Positions 17,711-25,509 of a stretch of DNA of 64,000 nucleotides are shown here, one piece after another (position 1 is the stretch's first letter; each line of letters starts with the position of its first letter). The notes under the pieces were generated by a model that searched no databases, was not told the DNA's origin, and saw only the letters and a list, made by a program, of their open reading frames with translations. The stretch spans positions 1 through 64,000 of the forward strand of contig NZ_AQPN01000020.1 of assembly GCF_000403135.1 (NCBI RefSeq), written 5' to 3'. Source of the DNA: Arcticibacter svalbardensis MN12-7. GTDB lineage: Bacteria > Bacteroidota > Bacteroidia > Sphingobacteriales > Sphingobacteriaceae. The translations under genes were made by a program, and so were the position numbers.

Positions 17711-18058
17711 CTATATGCCAAAGAAGCTTTTCAATACGGTAGCTACCACCACCAAAAAGATACAGCTGCCAAACCAGGCGGCCGCTACCTGACTGGTATC
17801 GGGCTCTCCTCCGCTCCATTTTTGGTACACTTTTACTGCTCCGATCAGGCCGACAACAGCACCCACAGCATACATCAGACTGGTGCCGGTATCAAAATAA
17901 CTCTTGACTTTGGTCGTGGCTTCCTGTATACCAGCATTTCCATCACCTCCATCCTGCGCGGAAGCAGTGCTTTCTACAAAAAATATAAAGGCAGCAGCTA
18001 AAAGGGATTTAACTTTTGAAGCATGGCCTGCATAAAAAAATTGATTTAGCTTTTTCAT
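17711..18058 (-). CDS. traE: Conjugative transposon protein TraE (DUF4134)
   Basis: A 115-residue VirB2-like pilin candidate. A long signal sequence (to about residue 35, TASAQ) is followed by GIQEATTKVKSYFDTGTSLM, then two hydrophobic helices (about residues 58-80 and 92-113) separated by KVYQKWSGGEPDTSQVAAAW. This is the DUF4134 pattern. The start at 18058 gives a normal signal peptide; a longer in-frame version to 18121 would overlap the upstream gene by 16 bases. Confidence 0.92.
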   Translation of the reverse strand: MKKLNQFFYAGHASKVKSLLAAAFIFFVESTASAQDGGDGNAGIQEATTKVKSYFDTGTSLMYAVGAVVGLIGAVKVYQKWSGGEPDTSQVAAAWFGSCIFLVVVATVLKSFFGI

Positions 18059-18105
18059 CGTTATGGGTTTAAACATGAAGATATTTTGAATTAAAAAGCG
18101 CGTGG

Positions 18106-18702
18106 TTAGGAAGACCAGCATTGTTCCAGATCCTCCCTGGTAAGCGTAAAGGATAGATTTGCTTTTGATTGATCCAGGATAAACAGGTTCACCACTTCAA
18201 TCAGATGACTTTTTGCCACATTTTGATATTTAGAACTGAGCAGCATGAACAGGGATATGAATTCCTCCCTGACGGCCTCACCGGACATGCTGAACAACGT
18301 TTTCAGATCCTGAAGTAAATCAGCAATATTGCCCAGTAACAAATCATCTGTCGCGGGAAGCGGCTTCTGGCTTGTGGTTGTCAATTCAGACGCTAAACCA
18401 TTGCTAAGTTCATCATCTTGTTCAGCATCCTCCAGCTGATCAACTTCCCTATCTTCATCCGCTGGAGCAAAATAAAGTTCTTCAGCTGTTGAAGTAAGCT
18501 GACCTTTTTGCTCCATGGCAGCGCCCATTACAGAGCGCTCTGCAGAACGGCCACCAGGGTCAATATGTTGATCGTCCATTTTCCGAATGAATCGTAGCTG
18601 TATATCCTTACGAAAGAAAAGAATTAAAATGATCAGATAATAAAGCAATCCTGCCGAAAGGATAAACAGGATAAAATGTTGCCAGGTGAATTGTGCCATC
18701 AT
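18106..18702 (-). CDS. Membrane-anchored protein, first gene of the tra operon
   Basis: A 198-residue protein with one N-terminal transmembrane helix (residues about 9-30), an acidic low-complexity middle (EDREVDQLEDAEQDDELSNG) and a helical C-terminal domain with NIADLLQDLKTLFSMSGEAV and VREEFISLFMLLSSKYQNVA. Proteins of this layout occupy the place just before traE in Sphingobacteriaceae elements, the traD position. I do not recognise a named domain. It is the first minus-strand gene after a 180-base divergent region, so the operon promoter should lie immediately upstream. Confidence 0.8.
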   Translation of the reverse strand: MMAQFTWQHFILFILSAGLLYYLIILILFFRKDIQLRFIRKMDDQHIDPGGRSAERSVMGAAMEQKGQLTSTAEELYFAPADEDREVDQLEDAEQDDELSNGLASELTTTSQKPLPATDDLLLGNIADLLQDLKTLFSMSGEAVREEFISLFMLLSSKYQNVAKSHLIEVVNLFILDQSKANLSFTLTREDLEQCWSS

Positions 18703-18883
18703 TGTCTTGTATTTAGTTTACAAGAGCAAATTTGCAGGCTGATGACAAGGAGATTACTTAGGGGCCCCTTAGGCTAAGTATGATTTGTAGTTTGACAACG
18801 GTTGCGATAAGCTGATCAAAACCCTTTCTTTGTAATTCTGTTTAACAGCAATATCAATTTAGTTTCAATATCAATCTTCAAAT
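18703..18883. promoter_or_regulatory. Divergent promoter region between tra operon and lipoprotein gene
   Basis: This 181-base interval must hold the promoters for the minus-strand tra operon and the plus-strand lipoprotein. It contains ACTTAG (18756-18761) and CTAAGT (18774-18779) as a 6-bp inverted repeat around a GGGGCCCC palindrome (18761-18768), a striking GC-rich dyad in AT-rich surroundings and a candidate regulator-binding site. No clear TTTG/TAnnTTTG pair was found. Confidence 0.45.
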
Positions 18884-19432
18884 ATGAAAAAGCTTTTGAT
18901 TCCCCTGATCTGTTTGCTTATTGCCGGTTGTTCCTCGAAAGAATTAACCCGTGAGCAGGCGCTGGAACTGATACGCCTGGAGCTAAAATACCCCAAAGTT
19001 CTTGATTATGACCTTTATGCTGGAGACCCCAAATACGGCAGAAATGTACTGGATGCAGGCCTTGAAAAAGAAGGATATGTTAAGGTTAACCGTACTGTAA
19101 AACTGGGCGAAATGGGAACAAAACCGATTGTTGAATTTACGCATAAGGCAGAACCATACTTCCTTCCCACATCTGCTAAAGATAAAAAGATACAGATTCA
19201 AAAAGTGAAAATTGCAGATGTAGAACTGACCGCTGTAACAGGATTAAAAATGGTGAATGATAATAAAAATGCAGTTGCCGAGTATACCACAACCTACAAG
19301 AATTTGACTCCCTTTTCAATATTGATCAATAAAAAACTAGAGCCCGTCAACACTCATAAAGCGTATTTATCACTATATGAAGACGGATGGAGAATAGAAA
19401 AAAATCCTGGTATGGAATTTCTAGGTAAATGA
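18884..19432 (+). CDS. Small lipoprotein of unknown function in the conjugation region
   Basis: A 182-residue predicted lipoprotein. The signal peptide ends in LLIAGC with the lipidated Cys16, followed by SSKELTREQALELIRLEL. The rest is a mixed alpha/beta domain with no recognised motif. It is the only plus-strand gene inside the tra/rte region and is divergent from the tra operon. Because it sits alone between the tra operon and rteC, it may be an accessory surface-exclusion or entry function, but that is a guess from context. Transcription ends at the strong hairpin that begins within its stop codon. Confidence 0.8.
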   Translation: MKKLLIPLICLLIAGCSSKELTREQALELIRLELKYPKVLDYDLYAGDPKYGRNVLDAGLEKEGYVKVNRTVKLGEMGTKPIVEFTHKAEPYFLPTSAKDKKIQIQKVKIADVELTAVTGLKMVNDNKNAVAEYTTTYKNLTPFSILINKKLEPVNTHKAYLSLYEDGWRIEKNPGMEFLGK

Positions 19433-19476
19433 GGCTGTTAAACGGAGTGCTGCAAAGCACTCCGTTTAACAGCCTC
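19431..19476. terminator. Perfect 21-bp hairpin with GCAA loop, bidirectional terminator
   Basis: 19431-19451 and 19456-19476 are perfect reverse complements (GAGGCTGTTAAACGGAGTGCT in the first arm, split here by reference only) with a GCAA tetraloop of the GNRA class. The hairpin starts on the second base of the lipoprotein stop codon and ends 22 bases before the convergent rteC stop. There is no long T tract on either side, so it may end transcription in both directions mainly by stem strength. Confidence 0.8.
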
Positions 19477-19498
19477 TAGACTTTCTCACGAAAAGGAA

Positions 19499-20350
19499 TT
19501 ATTTAGCATCCAGTTCATCCAGCTTTTCCCTAACGTTTTCCATCATCTCTTTCAGAAGTCTTATGCTGCCGCTTTTTCGGTAACGTATGCTCTGCGAGAA
19601 CAGCAGCGAATAATTACCCAATTTCACATCAAAGAGTTTTTCGAAGGTATCGGCAATTTCCTTGATATCGACTTTGCCGTAATTGAAGACTCCTGTTAGT
19701 TGCAGCCCATAGATCAGCTCCACCAGGTCTATCGCCTTGGCCGTCCAGCGAAGTGTCCTTTTACTCTTTGATGAAACCAGCAAGTCATTTGGCTGATTTT
19801 CAAGCAGCCGAATTGATTTTTCCAGGTACCCGGTCAGCATGCCGTTGGCCAGAATGCGTGAAACCGTATAATCCGCTTCTGTTGAAAGGCGTTCATCACG
19901 GTCTATCTTAGAGGTGCTGAAAGAATGTGGTAGATCAAAGCTTCCACGAACAAAAAGTTTTTCGTCCAGAAAAGAAAAGTTACCCCTGTAGTAATGATAT
20001 AATGCACTATGGCAGTCATAGAAACGTTTGATAGAAGCCAGTTCTTTTTCATAATGAATGCGTATATCATGAGTGCTTCCCTGAGGTTTCTTTAATTCAA
20101 TCAGGTCTATATAAGAATAGTAAAGTAACAGACTGACAAACCGGGGCTTGATCTCCTTGAAAAAATAGATTTCTTCCTGCTGGTCATCAAAACGATAGTC
20201 GATCAGCTTATTAGTGAGTTCGGTCAGGGATTCCCTTATCATGGTAACACATTCCCTCCTTTTTACAGGATCATATTGAAGCCCTGCATCATCTGCTAAT
20301 TCGATCCTGCGCACCAGGTTTTTGTAAAGTTGTTCAGCGTAAGTTTTCAT
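19499..20350 (-). CDS. rteC: RteC family protein
   Basis: A 283-residue cytoplasmic protein of the RteC family. In CTnDOT, RteC is a DNA-binding regulator required for expression of the excision genes. Recognisable blocks are EEIYFFKEIKPRFVSLLLYY near residue 60, the FYDCHSALYHYYRGN segment, and a C-terminal region with KWTAKAIDLVELIYGL-like order (here RWTAKAIDLVELIYGLQLTG) and FEKLFDVKLGNYSLLF followed by IRYRKSGSIRLLKEMMENV. Its target site should lie near excision genes outside this window. Neither rteA/rteB nor tetQ is present, so the inducing signal differs from CTnDOT. Confidence 0.93.
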   Translation of the reverse strand: MKTYAEQLYKNLVRRIELADDAGLQYDPVKRRECVTMIRESLTELTNKLIDYRFDDQQEEIYFFKEIKPRFVSLLLYYSYIDLIELKKPQGSTHDIRIHYEKELASIKRFYDCHSALYHYYRGNFSFLDEKLFVRGSFDLPHSFSTSKIDRDERLSTEADYTVSRILANGMLTGYLEKSIRLLENQPNDLLVSSKSKRTLRWTAKAIDLVELIYGLQLTGVFNYGKVDIKEIADTFEKLFDVKLGNYSLLFSQSIRYRKSGSIRLLKEMMENVREKLDELDAK

Positions 20351-20896
20351 AGATGTAAATCTTTAATTTGTGAACATTGCTCCCTGCTTTCTTGTCAAGC
20401 CGGAAATAAGCCAATGAAAAACAAATTCAGTATCAGATCTTCGGCTAACTTTAATTCGGGTACACCTATGCTTATGCAGTGTAAACGAAATAGCATCATT
20501 TCTACCGCCAAATAGACAAATTGCAATTATGCCCATTGTATAACACTGATAATGAATCCGTAACAGGAATCTAAACTCTAAATAAAAACGAGAAATTAAA
20601 AGTGTCCAAGGTTGCTTTTCGGGATCAGTAGCCTATCATTAAATACATCCAGTTTGCATATTTCAGCCGTTTCAGGGTGTCTTTTATACAGTAAAATTAA
20701 ATGTTACTGAGTAAAAATTCCACTGAAACGAAACACGAACAAGTCTATAATGGACATCATTTACCTGCTCATTTTATCTATTATCGATTTATTTTGCCTC
20801 CTCTAAGGACACCTAAAATAATGGACGAATACCTTTCCTGACCGTGAATTGGAGACAATATCTTACCTCATTTTGCAACCTTGGACACTTTTTAGA
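20351..20896. other. Intergenic stretch at the start of the cargo block
   Basis: About 550 bases between divergent rteC and the Crp-type gene. No supported gene; the short plus frame at 20330-20515 has no coding character. This marks the change from conjugation genes to cargo and could contain an old insertion junction, but no repeat or IS remnant was identified. Confidence 0.45.
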
Positions 20897-20940
20897 ATCG
20901 CATATTGTCACTTCTTTTGCCGGAATAAATGATATGCGAT
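20897..20940 (+). promoter_or_regulatory. Inverted repeat spanning the Crp-type gene's start codon
   Basis: ATCGCATAT (20897-20905) and ATATGCGAT (20932-20940) are perfect 9-bp inverted repeats; the second arm includes the first two bases of the ATG at 20939. It could be an autoregulatory binding site or an RNA hairpin hiding the start codon. Confidence 0.5.
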
Positions 20941-21523
20941 GAAATTTTCCAATTTTCTAAAAAAGCTGAGTCGCTTCGGAACCCTAAGTGCTGAGCTAAG
21001 TGACATTCTGATTTCCGAATTGAGCGAATACCAGTTTGAGCGGGGAGATCTTTTAGTGAATCCCAGGGAAGTAAAAAAACATGAAATCTATTATATTGAA
21101 AAGGGAATGGTCAGAGGTTGTGACAACTATCGGGGAAAACGCATTTCCATTTGGATTGCAGGCAGGGACAGCCTCCTGACGGTGCAAAACTTAAAAGGAA
21201 GAAGCATTTTTATTGAGCAGATGCATTTTCTACTGGACACCACCCTGTATGTACTAGACCTGGAAAAAGTCTTAAAACACATTTCAGAATACCCCGAAAT
21301 GACATCTTTACTGGCCAATATTTTGTATCAAAGCATACTAGAAGGAAAACAAAGAGAACATCTGTTGCGGCTCTATCCTGAGGACAAAGTACATTATATG
21401 GAAAAGAACGATGCCCTGGCGATCAACTCCACCAACCTTGAAGCCATCGCTTCTTATCTTAATCTTTCCAGAAGGCATTTCATCCGCATCAGAAGTAAGA
21501 TTCCCAGACGAAAAGATTTCTAA
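20939..21523 (+). CDS. Crp/Fnr-type transcription regulator
   Basis: A 194-residue regulator. The N-terminal cyclic-nucleotide-binding-like beta-roll includes YQFERGDLLVNPREVKKHEI, YYIEKGMVRGCDNYRGKR and RSIFIEQMHFLLDTTLYVLD. The C-terminal part has DKVHYMEKN and a short helix-turn-helix, LEAIASYLNLSRRHFIRIRS. This layout is the common Bacteroidota Crp-like type, where the canonical cAMP-binding phosphate cassette is not conserved, so the ligand is unknown. It lies 190 bases upstream of the MauE-like gene and may control that gene or the opposing SusCD operon. Confidence 0.88.
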   Translation: MKFSNFLKKLSRFGTLSAELSDILISELSEYQFERGDLLVNPREVKKHEIYYIEKGMVRGCDNYRGKRISIWIAGRDSLLTVQNLKGRSIFIEQMHFLLDTTLYVLDLEKVLKHISEYPEMTSLLANILYQSILEGKQREHLLRLYPEDKVHYMEKNDALAINSTNLEAIASYLNLSRRHFIRIRSKIPRRKDF

Positions 21524-21710
21524 GGCAACCATATACAGCAATTTCATCGTGCCATTTGTCACCCTGCAATGTGCCAACAAACAGCGAAATAAACGCCATT
21601 TGCCAGCTTAATTTTTGCAGGCCTCCCCTATCTTTATAACAAGGATATCAAACGGTAGATTAACGAAATAAGAGATTTCTAATCGCTGGCAGATTACAAA
21701 TCATGAAAAG

Positions 21711-22187
21711 ATGAATACTATAAGTATGCAAAAACGTCAATGGATATTAGAGATATGTGCTTTTCTTTTAGCTCTGCTGTTTGTCTACACCGGGATGAGT
21801 AAAGCGGTTAACCTGGAAAAATTTCATAACGAAATTAACAATCAACCTTTTAACAATGTATGGACTCCGTATCTGACCTTGGGAATACCTGCCTCAGAAC
21901 TTCTGCTAACTGTGCTGGTTTTATGGCCAAAGACAAGGCTTATTGGTTTTTATGGTTCTTTTCTACTGATGGCAACTTTTACGATCTATGTTGCCTTAGT
22001 AACATTCAATTTTTACGAGCGTATTCCTTGCGGCTGCGCAACAGCATTTGAAAAACTGAGCTGGCCTCAGCATTTGATACTGAATTCTTTTTTTATGCTA
22101 ATAGCCTTAACCGGAATATACATGGAAAGAAAACAAAGAAAAAATATTCATTTATTCGATGCAAAATCTGATGCCAAAGGCTTATAA
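21711..22187 (+). CDS. MauE/DoxX-like membrane protein
   Basis: A 158-residue protein with four predicted transmembrane helices: LLALLFVYTGMSKAVNLEKF contains the first, then ELLLTVLVLWP, LLMATFTIYVALVTF and LILNSFFMLIALTGIYM. Between helices three and four it has a PCGCATAF cysteine pair. This is the pattern of MauE/DoxX-like proteins of Bacteroidota, thought to take part in thiol or quinone redox chemistry at the inner membrane; MauE itself helps disulfide formation in methylamine dehydrogenase. The gene pairs with a small secreted DUF6520-like peptide and faces a thioredoxin-SusD-SusC operon. The substrate is unknown. Confidence 0.88.
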   Translation: MNTISMQKRQWILEICAFLLALLFVYTGMSKAVNLEKFHNEINNQPFNNVWTPYLTLGIPASELLLTVLVLWPKTRLIGFYGSFLLMATFTIYVALVTFNFYERIPCGCATAFEKLSWPQHLILNSFFMLIALTGIYMERKQRKNIHLFDAKSDAKGL

Positions 22188-22263
22188 AATATTCTATGCG
22201 CAACGAATCAGGGGAAACCGAAAACCTGAAAGAGAGTAGGTGATTTATCTAAAAATTAAAGTT

Positions 22264-22578
22264 ATGAACAGAGATCACAGTAAGCTCTTAAAAAGAGTAC
22301 GAATTTCTTTATTTGCATTAACAGCAATGTTAGGCGTAAGCACAGCAATGGCTATGAAGATGGAGCATAAACGGGCAATCCAGAGCTACAGGTTTATATC
22401 TGAGGAACCGAATCGTTATGTTGTTCAGCAAGCAGCATTAGCTGCTGATTCATACGATTGTAATACCAATCCTTCCAGTATTTGTACTATTGAATCAAGC
22501 ACTGCTCCTGTGTTAATGGGCGGACAATACAAACTTGAAAAAACTTCTTCAAGTTTAACACCGGGCGTCTTTGAATAG
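22264..22578 (+). CDS. DUF6520-like small secreted protein
   Basis: A 104-residue protein from the ATG at 22264 (an upstream in-frame start at 22240 is less likely). It has a signal-like segment (SLFALTAMLGVSTAMAM), then a short mature part with two cysteines, DCNTNPSSICT, and no other recognised motif. Size, N-terminal export signal and the CNxxPxxxC element match DUF6520 proteins, which in Sphingobacteriaceae usually lie next to MauE-like genes. Function is unknown. A bidirectional terminator follows 17 bases after the stop. Confidence 0.8.
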   Translation: MNRDHSKLLKRVRISLFALTAMLGVSTAMAMKMEHKRAIQSYRFISEEPNRYVVQQAALAADSYDCNTNPSSICTIESSTAPVLMGGQYKLEKTSSSLTPGVFE

Positions 22579-22595
22579 CGTCAATCACCAATGTT

Positions 22596-22629
22596 AAGAG
22601 ACTGCATCCATGAACAGATGCAGTCTCTT
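22596..22629. terminator. Bidirectional terminator between convergent genes
   Basis: AAGAGACTGCATC (22596-22608) and GATGCAGTCTCTT (22617-22629) form a perfect 13-bp stem with an 8-base loop, A/T-rich on both sides. It lies between the plus-strand DUF6520-like gene and the minus-strand thioredoxin gene. Confidence 0.85.
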
Positions 22630-22641
22630 ATTTTATATAAT

Positions 22642-24120
22642 CTACATGGCAACGGCCGATTCAATGACATTCTTTAATCTTTCTATTCCACCTGTCCGAA
22701 GATCAGAATACCGGTTAGAGAATATCTTTCCATTTTTATCGATTAACAATGTCCAGGGACAGCTGCTTACCTTGTAATGAGCAATAACAGGATCCTTTGT
22801 ACCTCTCCCTCCTGTATAGAGATTAATAGCATGGTCAGAGGTATACATTTTACTGTCAAGGCTTTTTAACCAGACAGCTTTGCTGCGATCAATAGAAACC
22901 GATATAAAGACCACATCCCTTCTATCTTTAAAGTGTTCTTCAACTGAGGATAGCATATTCGTAAAATATTTCTTACATGCCCCGCAACCTGAAAACCAGA
23001 AATCCATCATCACTACCTTTCCTTTAAAATCGCTTAACTTCACTGTCTTCCCTTCCATATCCTGAAGAGAAAAGTTATATGCAACGCTTCCCTTTGATAA
23101 AGCCCCGTATAACTCCTGTACTTCCCGGGCAAGATAAGGGGTTTGCACCCTCATTATTGCATCTTCCATTATTTCCGGACTCACTGATGAAGCATTGCGG
23201 AGAAGATAAAGTGTAATTAGTTTGTCACGTGCATTTCCGTCAGTATAGTCCGTCAGAATCTGCGAATAGATTTCAGATTTATCTTCCTTATTCAATACAT
23301 TAAGTGACATATAACGCTCTATCAGAAACAGCGGGTAATACTTCGATATTGCAATAATTTCAGGACGAATGGAGTCTCTGGAGGCAGGTATTGCCGTTTC
23401 CTGAAAATCCTTTTCAATTATGCCTGTCCTGAGTTTCAATATTTCAATCTGCCCGATCAGGTCTGCCTTCAGCAATTCAGATGCATTAAAAGTCAACATG
23501 ATTTTTAAGCTGCTTATGAGATCTAGTCCCAGCACTTTTTTCTGATCGGTTGTTAGTCTTTCATTCTGCACGATCCTGTCGAGCTCCTCACGAAACGCGA
23601 ATTTAGCTGAGCCCCTACCTTCAAAGATATGTGTATACTGTTTGATGTATTTAGTTCCGAATACTTCCATTTCCGGCAAACGTCCCAGCGTATTACTATT
23701 GACCATATGATCGGAGGGGATATATGTGGTATCTTTTAGAATATGAACGGTTACACTGTCACCGGGTTCTATTAGGTATAAGGTAAGCATGTCCAGGTAA
23801 CGGGTACCAGCCCCTATGCCTTCTTTCTTGCATAAAGAAAAATAGGCTGGTTTGTTGAAGGGATCAATCAAAAAATCAAATTCCCCATTTTTAAGGGTAG
23901 CGAACTGCTCCTCATGTTGTTTATTCGCATCCGTTATGTTACTCAGCACATTTGAATAAATCAGCACCCTTAGCGTATCTGAAGGCTTAGCATCGGGCAT
24001 CACTACCCTGAGGTATGCAGGTCTCAACTTCGCTTCTAGAGACCGGGCAGTTATTACAAAAGGAAACAATAGCAGAAAAACTGCTAAAGGAAGCGTATAT
24101 AAATAGTTCTTTTTTTTCAT
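22642..24120 (-). CDS. TlpA-type thioredoxin-fold protein with large N-terminal domain
   Basis: A 492-residue exported protein. A signal peptide (residues about 1-26) leads to a 320-residue beta/helical N-terminal region of unknown fold, then a C-terminal TlpA/AhpC-TSA thioredoxin domain from about residue 347 (YNFSLQDMEGKTVKLSDFKG). The active site is FWFSGCGACKKY with Cys379-Gly-Ala-Cys382, and the cis-proline is in SSCPWTLLIDKNGKIF. Such proteins reduce or rearrange disulfides in the periplasm and are commonly last in SusC-SusD operons of Bacteroidota. The start codon overlaps the end of the susD-like gene by one base, so translation is coupled. Confidence 0.92.
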   Translation of the reverse strand: MKKKNYLYTLPLAVFLLLFPFVITARSLEAKLRPAYLRVVMPDAKPSDTLRVLIYSNVLSNITDANKQHEEQFATLKNGEFDFLIDPFNKPAYFSLCKKEGIGAGTRYLDMLTLYLIEPGDSVTVHILKDTTYIPSDHMVNSNTLGRLPEMEVFGTKYIKQYTHIFEGRGSAKFAFREELDRIVQNERLTTDQKKVLGLDLISSLKIMLTFNASELLKADLIGQIEILKLRTGIIEKDFQETAIPASRDSIRPEIIAISKYYPLFLIERYMSLNVLNKEDKSEIYSQILTDYTDGNARDKLITLYLLRNASSVSPEIMEDAIMRVQTPYLAREVQELYGALSKGSVAYNFSLQDMEGKTVKLSDFKGKVVMMDFWFSGCGACKKYFTNMLSSVEEHFKDRRDVVFISVSIDRSKAVWLKSLDSKMYTSDHAINLYTGGRGTKDPVIAHYKVSSCPWTLLIDKNGKIFSNRYSDLRTGGIERLKNVIESAVAM

Positions 24121-25499
24121 TAACGTAAATTTTGTTCCATTGTATTATATCGTAATTCATCATCCGGAATCGGAAATACATACCTCAGGTCTTCCGGCGG
24201 CAGTATATATTCTACGCCGTTCACGGTATGACTGATCGACTTTGCAAACCTGGGGTCACTATTCAACCGCCTGAGATCTTCCCACCTTAATTGCCCGGTA
24301 TAAGGAAGTTCTTTTCGACGCTCAGTCAATACAATCTTCAAAGCCTCCTCAGCATCAGTAGTAGAATAGGGCTGAAAGAGCTCTGGCTTAAATCTGTTTT
24401 TAAGTAGCTTGTTTAAAATATCAAGTCCTTCGGCGATATGGTTAAGCCGGATATTGGCCTCGGCATTAATTAAATAAACCTCATTGGAGGCTAAACCCGC
24501 AAACTGCCGGGTACTGCCGGTCAGCGATCCTTTGAATGTCACTCTCCCTGTGCCATAATCCCTGTAGAAAATCCCTTTCCTGAGATCACCGGGAAGATAC
24601 TGCTGATACAAATTGGGATTCACAGTATTGCGCGAATCACTCCTGAGGATTCCATATCCAAGGCTCTCGGCATAAAACAGCATGCCTGGGGGATTGGCAG
24701 CAACCGTTGCAAATTGCCTAGAAACAGATTCTGTCAGCGAATTAAAATCAACAAGGGTATTAAAGGATTGCAATACTTTAGATGAATATATAAGGGCCTG
24801 TTCATAGTTCCCCATTGCCAGATGAACCCTGGCGAGCAGCGCCTGCGCAGCCACACCTGATGGGTGCGTCAAGTGTGAAGGCAATAATGGCAACAAATTT
24901 TCAGCTGTGGAAAGATCCTGAATAATCTGCTCATAAACCGTCTTCACCTGCGATCGGGATATGTTGACATTTACATCCGAACTTAACAATATAGGAATTC
25001 CGGGGTCACTTGCGGCGGTTGAAGGAAGATAAGGCTTACTAAAAGTTTGAACCAATCCGTAAAACGCAAATGAACGAAAAAACAAGGCACTGCCTTTGAT
25101 TTCGTTAAGACGGACAAGATCACCGGGCTCAACAGTAATTTTATCTAGTCCGTCCAGTACTATATTGGCATAACTTATTTTTTGATAGGAATTCAACCAT
25201 TCGGCGTTAGAAGACCCTTCAAACACGTCCTTCTTCCAGATGTAGGCATTACGTTCAGTAACCGTACCTAAAAGCCAATTTGCATCCGTAACCTGAAAGT
25301 TATCTGCACCAATCAATCCTATAGAAGGGTAATCCAGATACATGAGTGGGTTGTCCAGCAAAGACTGGAAGTCCGCTAATTTAGTTGGTACCAAATCGTT
25401 TTTATTTTGTTTGGCATCTAACCAGTCATCTGTTTTGTCACAGCTGCATATCGTTAAAACAAGAAGCAGTGCAATATGTATTTTCGTTTTCATTTTCAA
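24120..25499 (-). CDS. SusD/RagB-family surface lipoprotein
   Basis: A 459-residue outer-membrane lipoprotein that should form the lid of the SusC-type transporter encoded just upstream. The signal peptide contains ALLLVLTICSC with lipidation at about Cys20, and the mature N-terminus DKTDDWLDAKQNKNDLVPTK is typical of the family. TPR-like helices follow (for example AQALLARVHLAMGNYEQALI) and the C-terminal region has ERRKELPYTGQLRWEDLRRL and a final YVFPIPDDELRYNTMEQN, standard SusD end motifs. The ligand cannot be read from the sequence. Confidence 0.95.
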   Translation of the reverse strand: MKMKTKIHIALLLVLTICSCDKTDDWLDAKQNKNDLVPTKLADFQSLLDNPLMYLDYPSIGLIGADNFQVTDANWLLGTVTERNAYIWKKDVFEGSSNAEWLNSYQKISYANIVLDGLDKITVEPGDLVRLNEIKGSALFFRSFAFYGLVQTFSKPYLPSTAASDPGIPILLSSDVNVNISRSQVKTVYEQIIQDLSTAENLLPLLPSHLTHPSGVAAQALLARVHLAMGNYEQALIYSSKVLQSFNTLVDFNSLTESVSRQFATVAANPPGMLFYAESLGYGILRSDSRNTVNPNLYQQYLPGDLRKGIFYRDYGTGRVTFKGSLTGSTRQFAGLASNEVYLINAEANIRLNHIAEGLDILNKLLKNRFKPELFQPYSTTDAEEALKIVLTERRKELPYTGQLRWEDLRRLNSDPRFAKSISHTVNGVEYILPPEDLRYVFPIPDDELRYNTMEQNLR

Positions 25500-25509
25500 A
25501 AATTAAGGG

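Noticed and set aside
20330-20515. Small plus-strand frame starting inside rteC
   Set aside because: Overlaps rteC in antisense and then runs into intergenic DNA, with no coding character.
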